From Dendrolimus kikuchii (taxonomy: Eukaryota; Arthropoda; Insecta; Lepidoptera; Lasiocampidae), in the NCBI GenBank assembly GCA_019925095.2, contig CM034401.1, forward strand, positions 12,870,338-12,934,337: a DNA stretch of 64,000 nt, written 5' to 3'. Below the pieces are notes generated by a model. It was not told the origin of the DNA, ran no database searches, and saw only the letters and a list, made by a program, of their open reading frames with translations. The translations under genes were made by a program, and so were the position numbers. Numbering within the stretch: the first letter of the stretch is position 1; every line of letters starts with the position of its first letter. Below are positions 11,334 to 21,644 of the stretch, in pieces.

Positions 11334-12239
11334 CCACAAGTCGGTGATCTGCTACAAATGCAGTACGCTGCGACTGACAAGTGCTTATTACGAAAATAAT
11401 GGTGTCTCTCAGACGTCTGACGCATGGTCCTCGTACACAGCGTAAGTATATGCACTGTATAAACGTCTATCATTATTTATGTATAAAAACAGACTTTAAA
11501 ATAACATCTTATCATTTTACTTTTTAAATATTATAATAAAAATAAAATGATTAAGCTATTTGATTCGTCTGGTACATACTCATGACGCCATAATTATGTA
11601 CCCTCATACAAAATCTAAGAGGCTTCGGCGTTTTGTAAGATGATAAAAAGCATCTCAGTTGGTTTGCCTGTCCACACCTTTATTTGAATAAAATAAAGCC
11701 CCTTTAACAAATATTTGAATTTAATTTAGCACCAATCTTCAAACAATTGAAATTAAAATGGATTTATTATCTGTTCTTTCACCCTACCAGTAAGAACTAG
11801 TAGAAAATCGACATTATTGGAACTATATTATTGTGGTGTTTATGTAAAATTTTACGCAGTACGTAGTAAGACAAATGAATGAATATAGAAACACGGACTA
11901 TACAAATTTCAGTGTTTTATCATATACAGGTAGCAATGTATACCTATATAGCATTTAAAATCCCATTAAAATTGATTTATTGCAAAAGTTATCCGTGAGA
12001 TATTCGAACCGGTTCGTAAACGGCAACGAATAATTCTCTGCTGTGCTACGGATTAGAATCGATTAATATCTTCTTTTCGTTAGTTGTACATATCATTTAT
12101 ACTCACCTAAACAGTATTTTATTATTTTTTTGAAACATCATTGCAATATATGCATTGATATTTATTTTTCGCTTAGAAGAACTAGGAGCCTAAAGCGGCC
12201 GCTTTTGGAGGGTCGCTTAATTAAATTGACACGTGTCAA

Positions 12240-12243
<4 letters not shown>
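11334..12243. other. Non-coding stretch
   Basis: No gene or clear repeat. Minor AT-rich low complexity only. Confidence 0.4.

Positions 12244-12274
<31 letters not shown>
12244..12274. repeat. (TA)n microsatellite
   Basis: About 15 TA units directly abut the 5' start of a family C retroposon copy at 12275. Confidence 0.9.
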
Positions 12275-12276
<2 letters not shown>

Positions 12277-13509
12277 CCGCGCAGGAACGGAAAATAATAC
12301 AATCTCCTGTGGCTGGGCGGCTTGCCATAGCCACAGCTGGAAGGGTATTTGCCAGTCTGGATAGCTACCACCCCTGGTCTAGGGCATGCCGCCATAAAAT
12401 GCCTTGGGTTGTATTTGGGTGGATCGTTTCCGATTCAACCCATGACGTCACCACCCACGGATATATTTTTCCCAAATCAACCCATTTCTATTCCCGTTTC
12501 AACCCACGAAAATATTTTAATTTATCATTCCGATGTCAACCCAAAGCTGTTCCCAACTCAACTCATTTTAAAACTAGCATAAAAAAATCGATATGTTGTG
12601 TATGGTCTAACCAATTCATAGTTGAAAAATCCTAACTTAATTACATTACTTAATTATATTACTTATTGCGGTATTGTTTATCCCAAGAATTCCGCGGAAA
12701 TTTTCCTGGAAATGATTTAAAGTGACCATGTTGATAAATGTTTACAATCTGATGCGATTTCTTAATTGATAGATAGCAAATTTTCTGAAATAAAATCTGT
12801 GCTATTTTTTAATTCCGGGAATCTCGCGGGAATTTTTATATATATATAATATATAATATTTTTCTGAAAATCTATCACACAGCTAAAAATAGCATGAAAA
12901 TTAGTCGTGACACTCTTATTACGGACTACATACCATTTTGCATATCTGACTAATACCAAATCCTCTTTTATATTTTCCAGGATTTCCTAACTTTCTATAA
13001 TTATTAGAATCTTTAGTAGAACACTTTCATGTATTTTCGCAATAAGAAATCCATTACTCTGCTGGAAATAACCTTTGATTTTAAATATTGGCAAAAGTAT
13101 TGTAATCTTTGTTACCTCTTCAACGAGGACGAAGTCGTAGGTAAATGCTTATTAAATTGATAAAATATTAAACACAGGGTTTAATTTTTATACTACCCAT
13201 ACTTGATTGCCAATATTTTTGCTTTGGGTTGAATTGGGAATGACATTTAGGTTGAGATAAGAAAATATATCAAAAATAAGTCATGAGTTGATTTGGGAAT
13301 AGAAATGGGGTGATTTGGGTTTTTTATGTGGGTTGAGTTTTCATGGGTTGAATCAGGAACAACTCGTTTCGGCATTAGTGACTAGGTTCCAGTCTTCCTT
13401 TAGAGCGCGGCAGCCCAATTTTAGCACCTTTGGTATTGTAGGTGATAGTAACCGCTTTTGTTCAGGTGGGCCGTCGCCTGTCTGCTAAACTCATGAAATA
13501 AAAAAAAAT
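12275..13509 (+). mobile_element. Family C retroposon split by a nested insertion
   Basis: The 5' half of a family C copy (AATCCGCGCAGGAACGG through CCATAAAATGCCTTGGGTTG) lies at 12275-12415. The 3' half (GTTTCGGCATTAGTGACTAG to the A-rich tail) resumes at about 13366. Together the halves reconstruct the normal order of the family with almost nothing missing at the break. The 5' half also lacks about 20 bp around the GTAAGAGGCGAC block. The intervening 944 bp is a foldback element listed separately. Confidence 0.65.
12422..13365. mobile_element. Foldback element with CAACCCA-rich terminal inverted repeats
   Basis: The left end reads GATCGTTTCCGATTCAACCC. The reverse complement of the right end reads GAGTTGTTCCTGATTCAACC. 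The two arms stay alignable for about 150 bp through repeated CAACCCA, CCCAAATCA and CCCATTTCTATTCCC words. The middle carries a Helitron family H-like fragment (about 12670-12850: TTCCGCGGAAATTTTCC, GGGAATCTCGCGGG). No transposase ORF is visible, so it is a non-autonomous foldback or MITE of unknown superfamily. A clean target duplication is not evident. Confidence 0.6.
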
Positions 13510-13974
13510 ACCGGTACGTGTAAGACTTAGCATATAGTTCCACTTTAATTTGATACTTTTCATATCCATAATAAAAATTAGCTAATGCAGCCGCTTAAAG
13601 TCCCGAGGATATTGTGTTTTTTTTTAAATGTGCAAATAAAATATGTAGAAAACTACTTCTATAGTCTCGTCAATGATAAATTCGATTTAACGAACACATT
13701 TGTCTAACTAAACAGGAAGAGTTCTCGTATAAGAGAAAATCGATAGGTTAATCTCATGCATTTATCGGTCCACTGGGTGCAATGAAAGTCAATTAAATCT
13801 TCGACATTACTCCCATTTATTCTCCCCCAAGACCTATCTTGGTTTATTACTAAAACCATTGTAAGGCTTGCAAAGATATATGAGGGGTTGTAAAACTTAC
13901 AAGGCGCGGATTAAGTTTTACTTTGAATTTGTATATTAGTTAATATTCTACTATATTGAATACTTCTGTGGGTT
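13510..13974. other. Non-coding stretch
   Basis: No gene seen. Confidence 0.4.
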
Positions 13975-14166
13975 AAAAGGTAAAAAAGTAACAAAGATTT
14001 CAAGTCTAAGAATTTACTGTCGACTATCGACAACCAATTGGCTCAGTAGTTTTTACGTGAATTCCAAACAAACAGACAAGAAATCTAAAGACAATCGCAT
14101 TTATATAGTTTATTCGAGTTATTTTTTTCAATAACACCGATGTTTACAATTTGATAATATTATAGA
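13975..14166 (-). mobile_element. Helitron family H 5' fragment
   Basis: The + strand words AAGTCTAAGAATTTACTGTC, AGTAGTTTTTACGTGAAT and the terminal TAATATTATAGATAG match the 5' half of the 5703-6122 element in the same orientation. The 3' CTAG end is missing. Confidence 0.5.
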
Positions 14167-14707
14167 TAGATAACAAAATCATAAAAAGATTATTCAATTA
14201 CCAATTACACCGAACACATTTTTCACGCCACATAAGGAACAACCAAATAATTTATAACAGCACTCGACTCCTGGCGTATTATTCAAGGTGTTTTATAACA
14301 AGGCCTTTAAGTACAAAAATCCGCAGACATTATTTTGTGTCAAACGATCAATGTGGGTGCTTTACAATAAAGGTGGTCCGTAATCAATCACTATCAAGTT
14401 CAGGTAAAGAAATATCTATACAAATATTTATTCCTTAGCATCGGAGCAAGGGTCCCGATCGATACATATGCGGAACTGACCTTGTTGCAATTTACTTTGT
14501 ACAAGTTTTCCAGTATACAATACTGTGTACATCTTTGTAGTGTGGTGTAGCATTCACAAACAAATATTTTTGCCAGTCATAGGTTAGTTACGTAATTTTT
14601 AAATAAATAAAAATAATATTAATTTACCCACAGAGGGTGTACCGTACACGGCGGGATCGGTAACCCGACGGCACAAACCTACAAGGTAAATTTTGGTACA
14701 TAATATG
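14167..14707. other. Non-coding stretch with a small exon-like island
   Basis: Most is AT-rich and featureless. At 14634-14685 a GC-rich block sits between ACAG and AAG|GTAAAT, with two open frames. It is noted but not called as an exon. Confidence 0.35.
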
Positions 14708-15567
14708 CTAGGTACTTACCTTTTTTTTTTTTTTTTTACAAGGGGAAATCCGTTTGCGGACCCCCCGCCGGGTAGACTTCGGCGGGGGAGTGTGGGACTC
14801 GCCGGCTAGAGGAGCCGGAATACCCACTAAAACCCCTTGGTGCCACCTGACGCCATGAGCCGGGGTCACGGGATATGCGTGAGCTTTTCTTCCGCGACCC
14901 CGGCTGGCGTGGGCCCACCCCAGCACTGGGGCAGGCCTCTCCGTACTCATAATTGAGAGAGGCGCGCGCGGGCACTGACGCGCCCCCTACTCAGCGGCTT
15001 TAGATGCGGGTGACGGACTTATAGCCTCCCCTGACCGTCACCCGCGCCGCGCGTTCATGGCGGCCGGAGGTCCGTATTCCTCCGGCGCCGAGACCGGTTA
15101 TTGCAGCGGGAGAGGAGCGCGGCTGCTCGCTCTCTCTCCCGCTCCGCCGCCTCCTTTGCGGACATGATGGCCTCACAAAAGGAGGCGACGGCGTCCCATT
15201 CAGGTTGGCCCCCGACCATGGCCTGAACCACGGCCGGGAGCGACAGGTCTGGTCCGATGTTTGCGCCGAGGACACGGCGCTCCCCATCCCAGGCTGGACA
15301 CTCCTGCAGAGTGTGCAACGCCGTGTCCTCGACGCTGGCACTGCAGTGCTGGCACCCTGACGACGACTCACGCCCTATCCGACACAGGTACCGGCCGAAG
15401 CAGCCGTGCCCGGTCAGTACCTGCGTCTGGCGGAACGTCAGGGTGCCGTGCCTCCGGTCAATCCATTGTGGCAGGACGGGCCTTACTGCCTCTATGGTCC
15501 TATGACCGGCGCTGGGGTGCGCAAGTCGGTTCCGCCATCCCACCATGAGATCAACTAGGTACTTACC
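14708..15567 (-). mobile_element. 5'-truncated R1-type LINE insertion with target-site duplication
   Basis: The 13-bp word CTAGGTACTTACC occurs at 14708-14720 and again at 15555-15567. Between them, read on the minus strand, is an 834-bp segment that ends in a 17-base poly(A) (T run at 14721-14737). A flanking direct repeat plus a poly(A) tail plus a 5'-truncated LINE ORF is the signature of target-primed reverse transcription. The 3' UTR between ORF and tail is GC-rich. The low divergence of the duplicated sites suggests a fairly recent insertion. Confidence 0.85.
15055..15554 (-). pseudogene. R1-clade LINE ORF2 C-terminal fragment
   Basis: The minus-strand frame is open for about 165 codons and then stops. 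It contains GTLTFRQTQVLTGHGCFGRY, then a cysteine/histidine cluster (C..C about 9 residues before EDTALHTLQEC) and PAWDGERRVL. This is the characteristic end of R1-clade ORF2 proteins, where a zinc-knuckle-like CCHC motif follows the reverse transcriptase. The RT and endonuclease domains are absent through 5' truncation. The reading frame extends into flanking DNA to an ATG at 15603, but the first ~17 residues come from the target site and flank, so that ATG is not real. Confidence 0.8.
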
Positions 15568-15989
15568 TGGTACTCCAGCCGGCGATGGTGGGAACAGGAA
15601 CAAGGGGGAACACTAATCTGTCAGTATTTTAAGAGAGGGGCGCCCCTTGAGAGGAAATATGTAAAATATCTTACTAATCTACTACTACAAGGGAAACACT
15701 ACGGGGATAGATAAATGTCTGTCCAAATACACCCGCGCCTCGTCCTTTTCCGACACAACTCCCTGAGTATATTATCGTCATTATTATAATGTTCCACACA
15801 CTTGCAAATACGTGAAATTCGCAATAAATAATTTAATATTAAATATATCGCGCGAGAGCAATTACCGTGCGTCTTCAAGACAAATCACCGGCATGCCCGC
15901 TTTTCGACGCGATAAAAAAAAAAAAAAAAAAAAAAGTACCGCGTAAGAATCGAAAACCGGCGCTCAATATCTATATTCCGAACAGAGGG
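15568..15989. other. Non-coding stretch with poly(A) tract
   Basis: A run of 22 A lies at 15914-15935 after a GC-richer segment, which may mark the 3' end of an unidentified + strand retroposon. No ORF supports it. Confidence 0.4.
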
Positions 15990-16400
15990 GCTTTGTGGCG
16001 AAGCCTTAGGTGAGTAGTAGACACCTCGTACCTGAATCCGGGGGGGCAAAACAAGGCGCCCGCATCAATGCTTGCCTTAGCCGGCCGGCACGGAGTGGAG
16101 ATCGCTAGATCTGAGACTCAAGCTCCAGGGGTGGAAGTGATAAATGGCATAACGTCGAAAGTAGCTTCAGTGAACCAGCAGAACACCTCTCCACACCCGT
16201 TAGCCACTCATATCTGTGTTACCCCCCTCGCTAATCTTGTACGGCATTTTTTTGGGGCCTATGCAGGGAGTGACGAGTCACCATCTGCCTATTTTTTCCA
16301 TGCTCCCCGAGCATTACGACGGGTAGACGCCATAGTCCCCATAGCCCAGATCCCTGGTTCCACTAATAAGTAGTTTATCCATTCTTTGTTCTCATTTCCT
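15990..16400 (+). other. GC-rich segment with 101-codon ORF, unidentified
   Basis: Composition changes sharply from its AT-rich surroundings. Near the left edge is GCCTTAG|GTGAGTAG, a strong donor-like word, and 16068-16373 is open for 101 codons. The later half (VRHFFGAYAGSDESPSAYFF, HAPRALRRVDAIVPIAQIP) has an amino-acid mix typical of coding sequence. I do not recognise a family. It could be a retroelement 5' region, a fragment of a decayed gene or a short host exon. No poly(A), LTR or target duplication was found. Confidence 0.3.
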
Positions 16401-17345
16401 ATAATAGTCTTGAGCTACACTGAAAAGAGCTTGTCCTTGTGTGCAATTTTATATGGAGTAGACAGGGATAATTGACGGTTAATGTCACGCTACGTTTACA
16501 TTTTAGTCAAGGGGTCTCTACATGTTTGCCTTCCCATGGCCCAATGCAAGCCCTCCAAAAGTCCGGATCATTTTTATGGACCCTAATCTTGAGAAACATA
16601 CATCTAATATTAATTTAGTTTAATTACACATAAAATAGTGTCAGTGCTTTCCGATAAAAATGTGATATTAAAAGATAGACATACTCACATACACGACAAT
16701 TTCAAAAATCTGTAACTCTTGAGTTTTTCTAAAAATCCGATAGAAAAAGTACTTTCCGTTTTACCGATTTTTTAATTATAGTAAATATATGTAAGTACCA
16801 TATATCCATTTATATTTCTATAATTATTCACATTTCGCGATAGTTAAATACTCAATATTTTAGTACGAATATGTCGTTGGGAGAAACTAGGTAAAGAGTT
16901 ACAGGTAAAAAATTTATGTGTGTTTCAAAAAATTGTTTTACAGACAGACTTGGTAATGGTGATTTAGTAAACTTTAGGAGTTATCAAAGTTACTGCGTAC
17001 TCTGAACAGCCTTCAGGTAATGTTGGATCGAAAGCAATTAATAATACCTTAGTTTAAAGGGTCCTACTACAATATTTGGATACGTTCCAACTTTTTGTGC
17101 CTAATAAGCATCCCATATTAGAAACTTGTAACAACTTACTATGACGTCATATGAAAAATTCCATTAAATAAATAAGGAATTTGAAAACCTGGCCAAATAT
17201 GTTTCGGCCACATACGATGACAGAGTTGTATAGAGGCGACGAACTTTATTTTGGTATTTGTCTACGGAATCCTAATAAAAATGTGAAATCTGAAATATCC
17301 TATATGTCAATAACTACTTAACTTCCTTATGAGAAGCAATTTTAG
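16401..17345. other. Non-coding stretch
   Basis: No gene or confident repeat. Confidence 0.4.
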
Positions 17346-17475
17346 TTTTTTTTTTATTACATGAAACTGGCAAACAGACAGAACCACGGCCCACCAAACG
17401 TAAAGTGGTTACCGTCGCCTATAGATGTTTGCAACACGAGTGATGCCGCTAACGCGTTGCCAGCTTTTTAGGTTG
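17346..17475 (-). repeat. LINE 3' tail fragment
   Basis: An inverted A tail (T run at 17346) is followed by GGCAAACAGACAGA, GTGGTTACCGTCGCC and GATGTTTGCAACACG, the tail-family words in reverse orientation. Confidence 0.55.
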
Positions 17476-17610
17476 ATGTAGACACCAAAAAGACAGAAGA
17501 AAATAGGATAGGAGGGATGAGATAGTAAAGAAATAGGATAGGAAAAAAGGATATGGGAAGAGTATTTCTTTACACATGTCTCACGAAGCCACACATGCAT
17601 ATGTGCGTTG

Positions 17611-18092
17611 ACTTTTTGAAGTGAAACTTCTATATAAACGGGGGGTCTTAGGATTTTTCTGTCACGAAAAAGCGTTGCGGCTGCATGGACGAGCGACATA
17701 ATTTTAGAGTAGACTATGGATGCATTTTTTGGTTCCGGATCGTATTCAGTTTTTTTGTTTGATAAAATAAAGTATGTTTAAATAAAAAATGCATTAATTA
17801 AAATGTACCTAATCCAACCAAATCATAATTTGCAGTAAACCTGCGAAAAATCGAGATGTATGCTGGGACACATATTAGAAGTGAAACTTCAACGGACAAG
17901 TGGAAAAACGAATCGCAACAAAATTTTAACTTGAAGTTTTACGGGCAGATTGTTAATTTACTTGTCCAATTTGAAAACCTGCCTGTAAAATTTCAATTTA
18001 AAATTTTGTTGCGATTCGTTTTGCCACTTATCCGTTGCCATTCGTTTTTCCACTTGTCCGTTGAAGTTTCACGTCTACTGTGTGTCCCAGGA
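17611..18092. mobile_element. Foldback element, family G (copy 1)
   Basis: The element starts ACTTTTTGAAGTGAAACTTC, contains GGATTTTTCTGTCACGAAA and TTTTTTGGTTCCGGATCG, and ends in a large inverted repeat at 17861-18092. The left arm (TGCTGGGACACATATTAGAA onward) is the inverse of the right arm, which ends GTCTACTGTGTGTCCCAGGA. The right arm carries a ~26-bp tandem duplication (GCGATTCGTTTTGCCACTT then CCATTCGTTTTTCCACTT). A second copy with the same order lies at 26559-26994. The 88-codon ORF is a product of the palindrome. Confidence 0.65.
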
Positions 18093-18603
18093 CACATTCC
18101 GATTTTTTTAACCTCTGAGTGACATCAATGATGGCCACAACTCATGTTTAGTTTTATGTATTCGTCTCCCATGGTTTTATGCAATTTAATTGTATTATTT
18201 TATAGCAACACATGCAATATAAATACACTTTTTTCCAAATTTAATCCATATGAAGTGCTGCCAATAATCTCAGAGTATAAAGGCATATTATATGAAATAA
18301 AATGAAATGAAATTTATTAGCATGTAAGTAAGTAGTACAGGGTATATATAAAATGACTAAAATACAGTGAACAGTACAAATGGCGTCCCAACTGTCTTCC
18401 GCACTAGGTCTTCTTAGAGCCTGTGTGACGAGCCACAGTAGTATTCGCTTCGGTCATATAATTCTCATCATTGATGATAGTAGATTAATGCAATGTCTTT
18501 GTGTAGTGAAAATTTATATGTATAAATAACTTTTTCTATTGTTAAATTAAAAATTACAATTTAATATTCAAAGATATTAGTAATAATAATATGCTTTTAT
18601 GTA
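18093..18603. other. Non-coding stretch
   Basis: No gene seen. Confidence 0.4.
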
Positions 18604-18677
18604 TGTGTGTGTGCGTGGGGGGGGGGTCTATTTATTTATATTCGAGTATGCATGAGAGTGTGTGTGTGTGTGTGCGC
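18604..18677. repeat. GT-rich low-complexity tract
   Basis: Two GT runs flank a run of ten G and a short TTTATTTATA segment. Confidence 0.85.
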
Positions 18678-18719
18678 GTAGTGTCTGTGTAGGCGTAAGT
18701 TATCAAAGTATAGTTCAAT

Positions 18720-18930
18720 GCAAACTTTATGGAGGCTCGGAACATCGCACTTTCCGATGCCCAGAACGGGATTCTAGATGTTAGAGGGACGAAGTCGTCG
18801 GAGGACGAGGTACATCCTCGCTCGCTCGCTTTCTCGTTTACGGGACTTCCCCGGCGCTCGGCTCATCAGGGCTGTCACTTTAGCGCTTTCGTGGCTAGAT
18901 ATAGCGCTTTTTAGGGCATATCTAGCCCGT
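18720..18930. other. GC-richer block, unidentified
   Basis: The segment is open in two + frames (18729-18914 and 18778-18975) and contains GAAGTCGTCGGAGGACGAGG and CTCGCTCGCTCGC. No motif or splice boundary is convincing. It might be a decayed repeat or a regulatory patch. Confidence 0.25.
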
Positions 18931-19366
18931 ATTTATGATATCCGTTCTTCATCCGTTCATCATTCAGACCTATAAATAAGGTTATAATAATATACATAAA
19001 GGATATAATATCTTTACGTCTAATACAAGCATGACATAAAAATTCATATACTAATACAAACCTATGTCTCACTTTACATGTTGAAGAAATAACCCACAAC
19101 ACCAACTCGTAATTCTATCTGGCGGATGTCCAAACATAATGTGATAGCCTAATATTGCCTTTGTGCTTGCCTTTATATCCATTGAACCTTTTCTCTTTAA
19201 TAAATACAACAATGTAATATTCCCACATATTACGCCCATGACTATGCGTAGAATCGATAACTATGTACATAAAATGCTGAATCTCATCTTAAACAGTCTC
19301 TGTAAAATAAGTTTACCACTAACACGGCATATATTGTTAGTACAGTAATATTATACAATATTATAT
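18931..19366. other. Non-coding stretch
   Basis: No gene seen. Confidence 0.4.
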
Positions 19367-19674
19367 ATGTGAAGGAACGGAGAAAGAATACAATTCCATG
19401 TGGCCGGGCGGCCTGTCGTAAAAGGCGACAAAACAACCCACAGCCAGGTGGTAGGGTATTTGCTCGACTGGATGGCGACCACCCCTGGTCTAAAGTATGT
19501 CGCCATAACAACCTTGAGTTGTGTTCCGGCATTAGTGACCAGGTTCCAGTCTCCCTTAAGAGAGCAGCAATGCATTTGTAGCACCTTTGGTGTTGTACAT
19601 GTCCATAGGCGATGGTAACTGATTTCCATCACTTGGGCCGGGAGCCTGTCTGCTGAGCTCATGCAATAAAAAAA
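19367..19674 (+). mobile_element. SINE-like retroposon, family C
   Basis: A near-complete copy runs from ATGTGAAGGAACGGAGAAAG to an AATAAAAAAAA tail. It carries the family blocks CCACAGCCAGGTGGTAGGG, ACCAGGTTCCAGTCTCCC and GTCCATAGGCGATGGTAACT. ORFs on both strands here are passenger. Confidence 0.7.
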
Positions 19675-20116
19675 ATCATATTGTTATATATTTCAGAAGT
19701 TTTTGAATTAATATAGTCACTTGAGAAATTTAGACAAAACATAACATATGTTATGGTGTTTTTTTTTTGTTACCACGAATTCTATAATGTAATAATAAAT
19801 CCAAAGAAGGGTTTAATTTGTACAATGTATTTAAAAATAAAAAAATAGTCGGGCTGTTTCAAATCAGCAGATTCCTACAACACAATTTTTAAAATTTCTG
19901 TCTGTCTGTATATGAAGCTTGATACAGATCTAGGTTGTATTCGGGGCCAAGACTCAGAATATCTTTTTATCTTAATAAATTACCGTTGCTTAGATAGACG
20001 AATATAGCCAAAATCTTGAGATGCGGTCGCATTTTTGTTTAAGTCACCGTTGCAAACGATTATTTGAAACAATTTTTTTTTGTAATAAATTGGAAGATTG
20101 TCTATAAGTTTTATAA

Positions 20117-20255
20117 GATACATACATACATAACTTCACGCCAGTTCCCTTGCGGGGTAGGCACGAACAACAGAGCACCATTCAGGCTTATTCTTACACA
20201 CCTCACTTGCTTCTTTGACATTCATAGATCTTGTCATGCACGCTCGTCGTCGCTT
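20117..20255 (-). mobile_element. 5'-truncated LINE tail with target-site duplication, family F
   Basis: The 10-bp word AGTTTTATAA flanks it at 20107-20116 and 20256-20265. On the minus strand it encodes MNVKEASEVCKNKPEW and RAYPARELA then a stop, directly followed by a (TGTA)n tail. The pattern fits the last codons of a LINE polyprotein with a microsatellite-type 3' end. An independent insertion of the same tail lies at 41857-41980. Confidence 0.75.
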
Positions 20256-20330
20256 AGTTTTATAACAAACTATTCTTATTATTTCTTTGCTATAATTAAT
20301 AAATTATGTCATAATAAAAATACATTTTTG

Positions 20331-20500
20331 AACCCGAAGTAGTCGAAAGTAGTCGAAACCATGCCGAGCGCGTGGGTGATGTTACTATGGTAATTTCTCA
20401 TGATAACACATTCCAGCTTCGTAGCACAATGTGTGAGAAATTATCGCACTGACGTCACACGCGCGCTCGGTGTGTTTTAGACACTCAGATACTTTGGGTT
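20331..20500. mobile_element. Hairpin MITE with long inverted repeats
   Basis: The 170-bp unit begins AACCCGAAGTA and ends TACTTTGGGTT. The two halves pair imperfectly for about 75 bp, including CCGAGCGCG against CGCGCTCGG and TAATTTCTCA against TGAGAAATTA. No ORF is present. It resembles a MITE of unknown family. No second copy was found in the window. Confidence 0.6.
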
Positions 20501-21184
20501 TAAAATGCATCTTTAATTTGATATTTTTTTAATTATACCGAAAAAACTAATTTGTCATAAAACATATTGGATCTTTCCATTTATTATGAAAGAAATGATT
20601 TAAATACCCAATTCACTAACAAATTGTAGTCGTCATGGTAACGCGAACGAAGTTTTCTGGCACAACTAGTGTATGTATAAATCTATAGTTCAGCGTTAAA
20701 ATTAAATTACTTAGGGTAGTATAGTTAGTTCTTCGTTCTAGTTCTATAGTTTTTATATAGAATATTGTTTACGTTACTCATGAGATTCATATAAACATTA
20801 TTGTTTGTAGTTTTAGCATTCTCACCGTGTACGTTTTTGCTCATAAACTATGAGCTATTAATAACGGGACAAGCAAGAGGCCATCTGTCATAACGCTAGA
20901 GTGTTATGAGTATTTTATAGACTACGCTTAAGGCCTTTATGAAAAGATGAAAATCTCTTTATATGTTATTTACGCCAGACTTTGTGGGATCGAATCTGCA
21001 GATTACTTCTTAGATAACCTAATACAGGCAGCGAAAACGGAGAAAATGCTTATCGCTCTTTTCTTAGACTAACTTGAAATTATCTAAAGGTACTACTAGG
21101 TATATGTAGTTATTACTTTGATGTAGATGCCCCAAAACAAGCATTTGTGTATTGATATTTCCTTTAGAAACACATTTATTTAAT
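20501..21184. other. Non-coding stretch
   Basis: No gene or clear repeat. Confidence 0.4.
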
Positions 21185-21644
21185 TGTTACGACCTAGATG
21201 CCGACAGAGACAAATTCACACCTGCAGCCCTGTAGAAACACATTTTATTACCTTTTCGGCATTTGGACTTCTTTTAATTACTTTGCGTTTAAAATTTGTG
21301 ATTAGATAAACAGTCCATTATGTATTGTAATCTTTTATGGTAGTCATTAGTCAGGTGTGATTCTAGGAAATTCGGTCCACGCGGTCGGGCAGACATATTG
21401 CATCTGTGCAGTATAAAGCAATGTCTCAATGGAGAGACCATCAGTCAAGCGAGAACCACGAGCGAAGCAAGGCTTGTGTACATTCAGTAATCTATTTAGT
21501 GACGGACTTTGGGCGTGTTATCGAATCGTGCGTTACGTTTGGACTGGTTGTGTTCATTTATATTTGTACCTGTGTTTGTATAGTTCTAATAAACTCTATA
21601 ATAATTCCAACGCCATTTTAATTCGAGTCCTGCAACTCGTAACA
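21185..21644 (+). mobile_element. Candidate solo LTR of an insect LTR retrotransposon
   Basis: The 460-bp segment begins TGTTACGA and ends TCGTAACA, an exact 8-bp inverted terminus of the TG...CA type. A TATA-like AGTATAAAGC sits at about 21409 and a polyadenylation-like CTAATAAACTC at about 21585, in the order expected of U3-R-U5. The flanks do not show a clean 4-5-bp target duplication, and no gag or pol sequence is next to it. It is therefore either an old solo LTR or a coincidence of termini. Confidence 0.45.

Noticed and set aside
14634..14685. Small exon between ACAG and AAG|GTAAAT
   Set aside because: Only 52 bp, no family match, and the GC-rich block could be a retroelement remnant. 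Evidence is too thin for a feature.
15555..15603. N-terminal extension of the R1 ORF up to the ATG at 15603
   Set aside because: This part is the duplicated target site and flanking DNA, not LINE sequence.
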